From Tetmemena sp. SeJ-2015 (lineage: Eukaryota > Ciliophora > Spirotrichea > Sporadotrichida > Oxytrichidae): 64,000 nucleotides of DNA. Location: positions 1-64,000 of the forward strand of contig JAJKFJ010021707.1 of NCBI GenBank assembly GCA_027382625.1, read 5' to 3'. Both the position numbers and the translations under genes were made by a program. Shown here piece by piece: positions 45,491 to 58,000 of the stretch (position 1 is the stretch's first letter; each line of letters begins with the position of its first letter). The notes beneath the pieces are model-generated. The model was not told the origin of the DNA. It saw only the letters and a program-made list of their open reading frames with translations, and made no database searches.

Positions 45491-48400
45491 ATGGGAAATA
45501 GCTATTGCTGCTCTTACACCGACAAGCCAGGTGAAGACTTAACAATTGAGAGTAAGAATCCATTTTTACGCTTCATTATCTCTAAAATAAAGTGGTTCCC
45601 ATTAAATCTATGGATTTCATAATATGTTCTTTACTTTTTGAGAAAAATGAGAATTAATGATGAATTTTAGAGAACTGCATCAACATTGGAATAAAGGTTC
45701 AAGGAGCTCGCGCAAATACTATGAATGGGAATGTGGAACATGGCTCTAAGCCTGGAGCCAAATTTAATGACTCATTTGCTTCCTCCTCTTAAATAAGTAG
45801 TAGAACTGGAGACTAGCAAGATCTACTAGATGTAAGTTTTTCACTCTTTCATTCGACTACTTTTGTAAAACACATTCTCTCTAATGAGTAAACCTAAAAG
45901 AGAAGGTAGTTACATTAGATTGTAGGATTTTTAAATAATGAGCAAGCATCTTCACAAGCATGGGCTTGGCTGTGATCCTGACTCAATATATATGATGGCA
46001 GAGTATGACTCAATCAAGCGAGACAGAGGAAACATAAAAAATATTAATTTCAAAATTATTTCAGTTTCTCTATATGAATGGCAAAAATATATTTTGTGTA
46101 AAAAAGTTATCTATAGAATATAATTTCAATTAAATTTCCTGAAGATATTTATTTCTAAAATAGAGTGCTTAAACTTTCTTATAAATTTATTTGAGGAAAG
46201 TTGAGAGATAATCAGAATGATGAAAACTAGAATAACCTGTAGGGTCATGGTTAGAATCATAAACATACTCAATGAATTTAAAAATATTTATAAATCAAAG
46301 AGTGAATGGAATCTCAAAGTTCGATAATCAAGATACTTAGAAGGTAAATGATTAAATATATAATTATTCATTAAAAAGCTAAACGCCCTAGAAGGGTAGT
46401 AGAAATATTATTAAAACGGAAAATATAATCACAAAGATTCTAAATAGTCTAATTCACAAAACAAAAGAGTCAAAAATAGAGATGATGGGGAAGTTTAAGA
46501 TGAGGAAGAAACTGAAAATTATAGAGCCAATTTAGAAAAGACCATAAGCAACAATCATTTCATTTATTAAATAATTAAAAAAAGCTATTTCGTAGGATAG
46601 TCCATCTTAAAATTATAGCAATGTATAGCTGTATTAAATAAATCTATGAAATCGTATTTCTTAAGTTAAGTCAATTTTTCCGCTTAAAAACTCATCTATA
46701 ACAAAAATTATGTAATGAGTGCCATAATAAAAATATTTCTTAATCTCTATAATCATTGTTTTTTATTTAAATTTAAATCCATTGTCTATTTAAATAAAAC
46801 AATCACCAGCGGCCCCCTGCCTACAGACCTTTCTAAGTTGATGAAGCTAGAGGTTATAGCAGCGCGTTTATTTTTATAGTTCAATCCCAGTCCAGACAGA
46901 CAGAGTTAGCACAAAACTTCATCTCAGCCGCAAGCCATTTACCCAAAGAGATCTCTCTAAAATAGCAAAAGTAGGGCTGCTTAGGGTTATAACTCATAGC
47001 TAATTTAGTTATAAATCCATATTTTGTACTTGTCTTCAAGACTTTCAGATGCAAAATTCTATTAAGCTTAACACAAGTCACAGTCCTTGCTAGAGAGAAA
47101 CAATCATGCTCCTAATTAGCACAGAATCAGAAATTAGGATAGTAAGGATAGATAGAATCATACTGGCTCTTAGATGTATGATGCTTAGAGTGAGTCTGGT
47201 GCTTAAATTAAAAGTCTAAAATGCAATTTATAAATGCCCTCTTTAATAGCAAGCTTACAAGAGATAAGCTATTCTTACTAGGGAATAAGAAACAATCTCA
47301 AGATCAAAACATTTCAAGACAGAGCTTGTTTCCCCATGACAGACTTAATACCTCCAAAGGAGGCCTTTACTTGGGAGGTAACATTCAAGGCTCTTCAACC
47401 TCCAGGATTTTAGGGGTTAAGCACTCATAGTCCCAATCTTAGTATACATCTCCCACTACTATGAGCAGACAGCCTGCCTTTGCAGACATGGATTTATATC
47501 GCTAAGCTCAAGCAGGGAGACTACACTTACGAGCAAACCAGACAGATTTTACTTTCAAAGCAAAATATAATTAAATGCTATGATAGAATAAAGCAAAAGA
47601 TGCATTCCCATAGAAATCAGCAGGATAGTTTCATTCAAAGCGAGAGAGGAAGCAGAGCTAGAGGAAGTCCAGATAGAAATCAAAGTTACATTCAAAAAAT
47701 TAGCACTAACAACAATAAGTATTATTCAGATGTTAATATTAATTTCAAACTTCCATTATGATATTGAAATTATCTAAAATCGTTTATTATATTGAATAAG
47801 TATCTCTCTGTTCCTCATGGAATACCTGATCATTTAAGAACTGCTACTTCCAAAAGTTAATTAGATGTCCAGCAAAATAGCAAATAAATGAGAACTGGAA
47901 GAGTAGTTTATGCTGAAAGGTCTAATGAAAACCCCGTGGTGATCCCCGCATAACTAACTGACATTCCTAGAATTCTCTCGATGAGGTATGATCAAATAAG
48001 CGACATAGAGATCATTTTTGAGAGCGCTTTGATGAAGTATAAACCTGGCTTTCCTTCTAATATATGCCCAGATTATAAAATAATTTAATGTAAAATAATG
48101 AGATGGTGCTAGGTTACTAAGAGCCACTTTCTGTATTTTGCAGAGGGCGAGCCTTTTGCAAGTCTTTTAGGCAGACCTCTTGCTGTGATTCCACTAGAAG
48201 CCATACAATCAGTAAAGAGAGTGCAAGTTGAAATTCCTGAAAAAGAGGAGAAGTATAGCTAGCTCAAAAACTATTAGTTCGAGATCTTCATCGAAAGGAA
48301 ATCTTTTCCTCAAAATGATTTTTCATTTAAAATCTTTCTTATTTGTCCTTAATGTGATTAGGCAACAGGAGAGAGCAACTTTAATATTTTTAGTCTAATA

Positions 48401-50036
48401 ATTTTTTATAAACTGGAATAATAATGGTCGTAAAGGAAGCCAGCCGTCAATTTATGTGAACTAATTTGATGCTATAGATGATGAGTAGAACAATATTCCA
48501 AACTAAAAAGCGCTTATCTAAGTTTTCAAGCCTGAATAATTAGCTGATGCATCTAGTGACTATGTTAAAATAAATGTGCTTTTTATAAGAAAATAATTAT
48601 TTTTATGTCTCACCTTCTAAAAATGAAGAGATGCTTGCTTAATTAAATAAGCTCTCGGCTAATAGAGAGTCGGACAAAATATATCTCAAGTAGGTTAATT
48701 AGCAGCCAAGCAATAACTTCTACACTATTATTTTTAATTAAATGTAAAACTTTATAAATTTTGCTTGATAAGTTAAAGTAACTTTTCTATCCTTATATTT
48801 AATTGTTTTTATAATATTTTTCAAATACTGAAAATTAATTATAGATAGAAATTCAAAATTTCGAGAATCTTTAAGAATGCATCTAGATGGAAAATTATTT
48901 CGTCAGTTGCATGATCTCTTCTTAAATAAGATACCTTTTAATGAGTTATATAATGTACAAGGAAATAATTTAGTAATTATTTAATTTAGAGAATATTCTA
49001 TGCTTATATAAATTTACACAAGACAGAAGTTCGGAGGCAACCTTCTTGAGATTGAAGAGGCAAAATATGTGAGTAGAGATCCAAAGATCTTAAAGTTTGG
49101 ATAAAGATAATTCCTCTTCCCTTAGAAAGAAGTCTGCAGGCTAGAATATTTATCTTATAGTACATTATATACTGTAATTGAATAGTAACGCTTCAATTTT
49201 ACAAACGGATAATAACTAAGGGAGCAAGGATGTATCTCCTAATAGAGGAAGGTCTCAGTCTCACTTCTCTCCCTCTAAGAAACTTTTGGAAGTAGGTTAG
49301 GCCCACACCGCACAAGGAAAACACTTGATGCCAAAGCCTTCGCCACGCAAACTCTCCAAGGCGAGAGAACTTAGTGAGAGCCCTGAACGATACCTCCCTA
49401 ATAAGTCCCAAAGAGTCAATGAATATCAGTTTAAAATACTCTAAATAATTTACCTTTAATGAATAGTCTGTAATGACGGTGCAGACTAATGAAATGAAGA
49501 GTGAATTCAGAAGGAAGAAAGTTAATGATGTCATCCTAAAAGAAATTTAAAAGCATGTTAAGGATGAAGGCCAGCAAAGACACCTCATTCAAATTATTGA
49601 AGAAGCTCTACAGTAGCCAAACTAAATTGAAGAAATGATTGTTAGAAATCCATCCAGCTGGATTAAGTCCTTGAGTAGTTTCATTTTAAATACTGAATAC
49701 TTATTTTTAAAGGAGAAAAAGATAAATTCTTATTATCTCTTTTCTAAAGATAATTGGGAAGTACTCTTTTAAAGTAAAGAGTTGCATAAATGTAATTTAT
49801 ATGTGCTTACTTGATTTGTAATGAATAATTTGAGTAGCAATTTCACATGGACAAACAGAGAACTAGAGTGGTATTTCGCAGAGGATAGATTTTTGTTTGC
49901 GGGAAGAACTGAGGACGAGTGTGATAGATGGGTTTGCATTCTAAACTGGTTAATAGCAGCTGCTTAGGAACAAATGATGGAAAGAGATCAAGACGACTAG
50001 ATTGAATAGGAAGAGGGACAAATCAATAACTTGTGA
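45491..50036 (+). CDS. Probable N-myristoylated PH-domain protein (possibly two genes)
   Basis: ATG 45491 gives MGNSYCCSYTDKPGEDL, a classical N-myristoylation (MGxxxS/C-type) and palmitoylation signal. Polar segments follow (KVQGARANTMNGNVEHGSKP; HLHKHGLGCDPDSIYMMAEY; SQNKRVKNRDDGEVQDEEE; DLSKLMKLEVIAARLF; SLFPHDRLNTSKGGLYLGGN). A PH domain at about 48010-48300 reads EIIFESALMKYKPGFP, RWCQVTKSHFLYFAEGEPFA and PLAVIPLEAIQSVKRVQVEI. Near the end LEWYFAEDRFLFAGRTEDEC, with DRWVCILNWL, resembles the C-terminal beta strand and helix of a second PH domain; TGA 50034-50036. Many AT-rich breaks. Predicted phosphoinositide-dependent membrane protein. Continuity across 46600-46810 is inferred. Confidence 0.6.
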
Positions 50037-50825
50037 ACAATAGCAAGTTCTTAATGATATGCCTAAATAAGCAAATAAAAAACTCTAAAATGCAGAGTAT
50101 GATCTATTTACAAAACCAAAATGAGGGAATCATGGATTGGAATGCAGCTAAAAACAGTATTATCACCTTTATTTATTTCTTTTTAAGAGTAAAATCAGTA
50201 TAATCTAACCTATCTTTTGTATATTTAAGTTGAATTGAGAATCTATTTGCAAAATTTTCAATTTGTGTCTTACGAGAACTGATCCTTGAAGATAAATATT
50301 CTAAAAAGATATCGCATTTTGTATTTTGATTTTGGAAAAGAGTTTGATTTTGTAAGATAGGGTTGAAGATTTAAATAAAACTTTTAGTTAAATAATCAGG
50401 AATATTGCAAATGGAACTCCACCAAATAAATAAATTATTAGCTTATGCCTGAATTATATAGGAGATTTATTTAATATTGGGAAATATAATTTTATAATTC
50501 ATCTTTAAATTATATTGATGAATCAAGTAATTTGTGAAATATTTTTACTTTAGTAACGATTTCTAAGAATTTTGCAACAAATAATAGGTCATTATTATCT
50601 AAAACATATTGAAATTAAGGCAAATAAGCAACTATCTAGAGTTGGCTTAAATTAATTCAGCAAGTTAAAATTGAATTTAAACCTTCAGAATATATCATAA
50701 AAAATAAAATTTTTATTAAACCAAAGAAAATGAATTGTAGAGTTTGCTCTGGCAAATCATGCGATGGCATGAAATATAAACCGAAAACACTCAATATTTA
50801 GATGAGTTTTGAAGAGGGAATCCAT
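50037..50825. other. AT-rich gene-poor stretch
   Basis: Only short AT-biased frames occur, and no domain or RNA gene is recognisable. Confidence 0.5.
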
Positions 50826-51110
50826 CATGCACATATTGAATAAATATTGTGGCTGATAATCCCTACGCAATAAAAGCTAGTCAATTCTAACTCTCTGTGG
50901 ATAAATTTAATTCCTTTGGTTTGAGCGAACTTCGATCCATAGATCTTACTTTGAAGAGCCTGGGTACTTTCTTCATAGCTATGAAAACGAAAGGAGTCAG
51001 AAGGGTAAGCCAAACATACATGTTGGCGTAATACAAATGAGACAACTTGTTAGGCCAAAATTAATTAGACAATAAGCTGACGTGCATAAAGTATTCCCCA
51101 AAACTTATAG
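50826..51110 (-). CDS. Hypothetical fragment with a membrane segment
   Basis: Two overlapping minus-strand frames look coding. One reads LYYANMYVWLTLLTPFVFIA followed by a basic tail (MKKVPRLFK). The other, open to TGA near 50825, reads YEESTQALQSKIYGSKFAQT. Only one can be right, or an indel joins them. Position and strand would suit a late segment of the acyltransferase-3 gene A to the right, but no motif proves it. Confidence 0.3.
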
Positions 51111-53300
51111 CCTCTTCTCAGTTAAAAATTTTTCAAGTAATGATATTAGCAATTCAATTTCTGATTTAAATTTACATTTTCATTCTATCTTATGGAGATG
51201 AAAAGCTGTATACAATTTAGAATTTTAAGCTTCAAAATAACTAATCTAATTTAAAAAGTCTTTTTATTAGTTTTATTAAAGGCTAGTAAATAAGTCTATC
51301 AAAAGCCAAGGATAAAATTAAAAGCACTATCTGATAGTAAATTAAGCAATATATAACAAATCCTTCATCCTCTAATGCAAGTTGCTATATTCTCATAATT
51401 CCATACTTTGCCTCAGATTATCTTATTCCCTCTTTAAAATTATCAATTAATTTTATCAATAAAATATTTTCTTTTTAAAATTTTTTTTAAAATTTTTTGT
51501 GATTAAATAATTAACTCTAGTTTCCTTTTTTAGGAACAAAAAAATTTCAAAAAATTTTTAAATTTACTGAATTTTAATAAATTTAATGAATTTTAAAATT
51601 AGAAAAAACGGGGCAGCATCCTCCACTTTTATCTTCCCTTTATCTTCTTATTCCTATTGCTTTTAGACTTAATCATCATTCAAATCTTATTAAGGTTGAT
51701 CGCTTCTTCGAAGTTCATTAAATATATATTTGACACTATTTTTTTTAAAAAAAGGTTTGTCATTAAGATGTTTATTTCTAGGTTTTTAAAGTTCTTGTTG
51801 CTATTCTTCTTATTCAGTTTATTTGGTTTTTAAGGACGAGAAAAGCGTTGGATAGCCTAAGTAGTTTAGGTGGCTATAAACATTCTAGTTTATCAGAGAT
51901 GCTCCTTCAAGCAACAATTAATAACTTGAAATATAGAGCATACTCTTATTATTTAGTATATTTAAAAGACAAAATTATAAATATATTATAAATTCTTTTT
52001 TTTCCACAAATTTATCACATTAACAATTTTTAAAAGACAAGGCTTCAGAATTAAAAATATTTTAATTCAAAAAAACTAAAGCAGAGGATGAAGAATTCTT
52101 CTTTCATGCATTAATATCAAAGGATATATAAATATATATTTAGAGATATGTGATGTAATCTCTGTGTCTTACTATTTAGTAATCATTGTTAATTTTATGA
52201 TTAAATTATTTTAAAATATTCCCCCCTTTTTATTTAAAAAAAAATTTTTTTAAAAATTGTATATAGGGCGAAAAAGGGGAAAAATGAAAAAAAAAGTTTT
52301 TTACCTTTGAAATTTCCTTGAGGGTCAAATTTCTTTTTTCAATTTTTTTTGTTATTTTAAATCTAATTTTGATGAATACTTTCATGTTTTTTGGGGGCCC
52401 CCTCTCCTTTTTTAAAAACTGAATCACATTTGAACTCATATATATTCTTCTTCAAAATAGTGAGTCTAAGAAATGATTTTCAAAAATAGGTTGGGAAATA
52501 GTTCTGCAATTAAATTTCCCAAAAAGTTTTTATTTTAAAATTTAAATAAAGCTTGCTATCTTTTTTAAAATAGAATTTTGCGAGACCTTCTCTTTTTTAA
52601 AGTTAGTAAGAAACCAAATACTGCAAAAGATGAAATTATCTTGACTTTGAATTTAACTTGCCATATTCTTCTTAAGTAAATAAATTCGAGGAAAGTTTTC
52701 CTATTTTGGGAAAGGACGTAACTGCAATTTTAAAAATACTGAGGGCGGGTTTAACTTAAAAGCCTCTATTTTGGCAAATTGTAGATTTTGCTGGAAATGA
52801 TCAAGTATCTGCCTAAATTTGCCCTATATTTTTAAAAAACTATTATTTTAATGGAAAATTTTTACTTGAAACATATTTTAAAAAAAATTTTTTTAAAAAA
52901 TTGAAATAAATAAAATTTTTGCCCCCAAAGGGGAAATTTAAAAAAAGGGTCAAAATTCTTTTAATTTTTTTTGGCATTTTTGGCTCATTTTGGCCTATTT
53001 GGACGATTTTTGGGCTATTTTGACCATAAAAAGGGGGGAGGTGCACTTCCGTCCCCCCCCCAAATTATTTATAATATTCTTAAGCATATTTAAAAATAAT
53101 ATTTTTGCATGGAATTGATTGTATATGATGCTTGAATAGCATAGTAAATGAAAGATAGTCTTGCGATCTTGGAAATTCTAATTCATTAAAGATAGTTTTT
53201 GAAGATGCATCTTGTGCCAGCTTTTAGAAAAATAATTTTGACAAGCATTGAGTGAGGTAATCGGCGCATTTATGAATTATTAATGATAATGATGATCCAT
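51111..53300. other. AT-rich, homopolymer-stretched, gene-free region
   Basis: No coding sequence recognised. Sub-patches at about 51475-51755, 52215-52445 and 52840-53065 show long A, T, C and G runs, such as C runs of six to nine at 52220 and 53053, and repeated near-identical words. These look like uncorrected consensus or unresolved low-complexity DNA rather than genes. Confidence 0.5.
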
Positions 53301-54019
53301 CTGTGATAGTCAACGAAAATATTAAGGCCTATAAAACATTTTAAAGAAGTAAATAAAGCTTATTGTCTATTGATCTAAGATTCGATCCATATGCTAACGC
53401 AAAGATAAGAAAGTACTTCAAGAGCCTGCCTTCATGACAAAAGGTTAGGTTTATGATTGAAAGTGGACAATAATCATAATAGCACATCAATAGTCTAAAA
53501 GTAGCCTCTTCTAGTATTATTGCATTTTGGAACATATTTAGCAAGATGTAAATAGGATAAACTGCTAAGAATCGAGGAATGAAAAATCTCAGGTAAGTAG
53601 TTTTAAATCGCTGAGAGGTTGCCTGCTGTTTGTAGAGTGAATGAATAATTTAAAATATTCTTAATGGTAGGCAAGAAATCCTGAAATCACACTGAACATG
53701 TTATCATTCAAATACGAAAAGAATAAGAACAATTATGCATTCTAGTCTTCTTAATTTTAATTACTTTTATTATAAATATAATCAATAAACTTAATATGAC
53801 AAATAGAATTTCACTTGATTATAATTTAAGAATATTAAACTGCTTAGTTGAAAGAGTTATGTATTGAATCATAGGCATCTGCTCAATAGCTTCTTCCATC
53901 TTAATTTTTAAGAATCTTTCTCTTTCATAGCCACCAAGAAAGCTGAGATGATGAGAGAATGCGCATGCGGTAAGAATCGTGAGCACAGCTCTAACAAGAC
54001 TGAAAGGGTCATTCTCCAA
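53300..54019 (-). CDS. Acyltransferase-3 (NRF-6/OafA-like) gene A, N-terminal and core segments
   Basis: Reading leftwards from about 54019: ENDPFSLVRAVLTILTACAF, ERERFLKIKMEEAIEQMPMI, FSVISGFLAYH (the SGFL motif of acyltransferase family 3), YLRFFIPRFLAVYPIYILLN (the conserved R-x-x-R-x-YP helix) and CHEGRLLKYFLIFALAYGSN. These match, segment by segment, gene B to the right (NDPFTMIRALM; IFSLISGFLAAHSY; FGVPRFFALYPAG). Family members are multi-pass membrane enzymes transferring acyl groups. The C-terminal half was not found in frame to the left and may lie in the damaged 51-53 kb region. IESs separate the pieces. Confidence 0.6.
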
Positions 54020-54469
54020 TTTTACGATTTATATTTCTCTAGTTTCCTTCTCTAGATGATGGACACTTTGATTGTCTTTATCAGTTACCATTTAATAATT
54101 TTTTTGAATACACTCGAAAGTAAATTTATAATTCTTTCTTCTTCTTTATTCAATTCTTAAACTAAAGGATTATAGAAATATTTAATGATTCAAATGGTTT
54201 TGATTTGAATTATTTTGTATATATTGATCATAAATCTTGTGTCATTCTTAGTTAAATTTAAAGATGGGGGAATTTTACATTTTCTCATTTTTATTCTTAA
54301 TGTTGCGGCTTTAATCTTAATTTATGTCAAATTTTTATTCTAAAGTATTTTTATCAATAAAGAAAAAAAATTATATGAAATAATTATTAGATCATTAAAA
54401 ATCGTTTTTAAGTGAACGTTAAACGTCTTAAAATAAATGATAGAATTAAAGAATATAAAATTTTAGTAA

Positions 54470-55020
54470 GCAAGAGAAAAGAGAATTGTGTATTTGAGGG
54501 CCTTCGGAATTCTGCAAAGAATTTTAAGAATTTATTCAGAAATTTTAATGTAATAAAGTCAAGTGGAAATTCCTAATGTCATTTAAGAAGTAAATCAGAT
54601 GTATTGTGAAACTTTAGTATTAATTCTGTTATCAATGTAGACAAACTTATATTTTTTAATTTAGCAACATTTATTTAGAATATACTACCCTTTACATATT
54701 TAAACAAATTGGATCTCTTTTTAATAAATTTAGACAGAGACTTTTATATCAGTGTGTTATTAATATTTTTTATTGATTTAGATTTTTTTAAAAAAATTTT
54801 AATAAATAATAAAACGCGCTCATGGCAAGAAGATAAAGAACGAGCAGTGCAAATATTTTCTTCCACTTGGGTTCTTCAAACTTCATTCCTCTGACCCAGT
54901 TTCTAAGAGGTCGCTGGATTGGTTCGTTAATTAGGGAGTCGTATAAGAACGACAAAATCATTATTACGATCATGTAGTACACCACGGCAGAGATTAGGAA
55001 AGACAATATTGTAAATAAAA
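54470..55020 (-). repeat. Duplicated acyltransferase-3 3' block, copy 1
   Basis: About 540 bp that matches 63475-64000 in the same orientation. The coding part (54800-55006) is nearly identical at the nucleotide level. The non-coding part (54470-54660) is alignable but more diverged, sharing for example AAGCAAGAGAAAAGAG and GTAGACAAACTT. Confidence 0.8.
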
Positions 55021-58000
55021 CTAATTAAATGTGCTGCACATATAATTAAAATAATTAATATTTTATCTCTTTAAAAATTAATTTTAATCATCCCAATTAT
55101 TATTCAAATTTATTTAAGAATTTTTGATCAAAATTTGTATTTAATGCCTCTATTTGATATAAATATTTTTATCTCAGAATATTATGCCTCTTTCTTTGTT
55201 ACAGCGAAGTAGCCTATTTTCTTTTTCATTTATTTCTTATTAGAATCGGTCAATCTCTCGCAAGTCTTTTTTTATTTGTTCAATATAATAGACCAATCTA
55301 TATATACTTTATTCTATTTGTTCAATGGTCTATGGGACAGTCTTTTTGAGATCAGTCTTATTTAGGAATCCATATTTATATTTAATAGCAGTCTGCAGAA
55401 CCCTAATTAAACAAAGTGTAAATCTATTTAAAATAAATAAGGATTTCAGGAATAGTTTAAGAGGCTTTGAGTCTCTAGTTTCTTATCTGATCTGTTGTCT
55501 TTTATGACTAGCATATCTGAAAATAGAAGCTGCTCATTATCGGAGTCGATACTAGAGTTTCCTTGTAAATCTTTTAAATAAATAAAGCACTTTATATAAA
55601 AATAAAAGCTAATTTATGTTGACCCGTTAACTTTCACAGTTGTCATTTTAAACTCAATAAAAATATTAAAAGCTCATAGATAAAATGAACTACTAGTTTT
55701 AAAAAGAATAACATATTTAATCATTCAATAATTTAAGTGACAAAGTTTCTAATCGAGAAAATTATAAATACTTTTCTTACTTTATTGATTTTATTCACTA
55801 ATTGAAATAAGCAAATCAAAAATTTAGTGTAGCTATATAACTTATATAATGTTAATTTTTTGTTGAAAACTTTGATAATTTCTACTTGATATTTAAACCA
55901 GTAATAGTTAAAAAGTGGTCATTTTTATAGAAATAATAATTATCTTGGTTTTAATTTTGGTCTAAATATAGAATTTGACCTCTGGTGGAGTGAGAGTATT
56001 TGTATAAATTCAAAAGTACAAGGTCGTTTTATGATTCAAAGGTAGAGGGGACCAAATATTTATAATATTTATTTAATGTTCAATCTAATTAATTCAGGAT
56101 ATTTACAGTAGAGTTGATTTTTTAATAAGCATTCTTATTTAATAGTTGTTTCAAAAAAATGATTAAATTTTTATAGAAAATATTCACTCATAAATAAAAG
56201 GATAAATCCCTTGATCCGATATGCTGATATAATGTAAATAGTGGATATAAATATATTTGGGACCTTGCTCAGAATATTAGAGACTGTTTTCTCACGACAA
56301 ACGATATTATTATCTGAAATATACTTTTCAATATTTCTGGATTAGATGGCCTCATCCAGAGGGCTCAAGTCATAATCTTAACTCTATTCCTAAGAGCTAA
56401 GCCCAAGATAACTCCCAATCATAGATGTTGGGTTATAGAATTAATAATAACTGAAAATAAATAGTTTTCAAATTTAAAATAAAAAATGTTATAAATTAGA
56501 CAGATAAAAGATGGAGAAGAAAAATTGTTTTTTTAATATTTATGATGGATAATCATCTTAAGAGATCTTATAATAGCTACTCATTAAAATTTAAATTTTT
56601 ATAAGAATTGATAAAAATCAATTTCTATTGCTGAATAAATTTAAATTCAGTTTTAATAGAGATTTATATTATTACAGATGAGAATATTAAATTCTTCACT
56701 ATTTTTATTAGTTATAGTATATTATTTAATGGATTATTGAGTAAATTGGTTTGAATAGCTAATATGATTGAAAATTTTAGTATCTAAAGTTAAAAAACTT
56801 GCACAAAAAATTTGATATTTCAGCATTCTATATATTTAACACCTTTTGTCTCTACTGCTTTTGCTTAGTTGGTTTATTTTATTAGATTTAGAATTAAAAA
56901 AAATTAAATTTTATTATACATCCATTTTGAGAAATTAGTTTCCTTCGAGCAAAGAGAAAACTATGTGAAAATTAATAATTTTTATTGTTGCAATATCGTG
57001 TTAATTGTTGTCATTTTTTAAATTTTTTGATTTTGATTTAATTATCAGCTATATTTTAGGATTTTAAATATGATGATGCTATATAGCAAACACTGGTCTC
57101 TTTTTGCAGACTTTAATTATATTAAATCCTTAATTTAAATTACTAATAGATCTTATCTAAATAAATTAAAATGTAGTTATTATCCTTCTATAAGCAATTA
57201 ATACTAATTTATAATTAAAATTGCAATATTTAGATTAGATAAAATATGAAATTTAAATTTACAATCTATTTTTTATAAAAAGTATAAAAATAGAACTATT
57301 TATGATATAGTTTGATTAAAATTAATATAATAATTTGCAGACAATCCTAGACAAAATGCTTGTGAACATAGAGTAGGGGTTAATAGAACAATTTACTATA
57401 AAATACTATGGTATGAATTTTAATTATGCCGATAACAGGTTATAATAAAAATTAAGCATTTGAGATATGATGTTAGCTAAAATATTTGTGTTCCCTCCAA
57501 TTTCATCTTATTTAATCATAATTAATTTGAGTTTTTTCATCTATTCATCGTAAGAGAACTCAGCTTTTGTTGAAAGATTAATAATCTCAATTTTATATTT
57601 CAAACTACTCATCTTCAAAACTTATATCTCTTCACTTTGAGAATGCGTTTTTAAAAAAGGATAAGCCAAAAATTATTTAGATATATATTTTAATAGATTA
57701 ACTGTATAATTCTTCTTTAATTTAAATATACTCAAACTATACCTCTCATCAAATTTGAGCTTTTCCATAATATCCAATTCAAATAAATCGACATATGAAC
57801 TATCATAGATAATACTGGTAAAAATTGTACTTTTTAATTTGCTGTAAATTTATTTTTTAGAATAAATTTATCTATAAGTTATATAAGCAGCGTGCCTCTT
57901 AATTATGGATCAATTATAATTTGCATTTAGTATGATATATTTCGAAAATTTGCATTTTATAAATATAGAGGTGTATATAAATACTCTCAATAAAAGTAAG

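Noticed and set aside
49199..49534. Minus-strand 111-codon frame
   Set aside because: The plus strand here gives a Ser/Pro/Lys-rich segment in line with the PH-domain gene, so the minus frame is a shadow.
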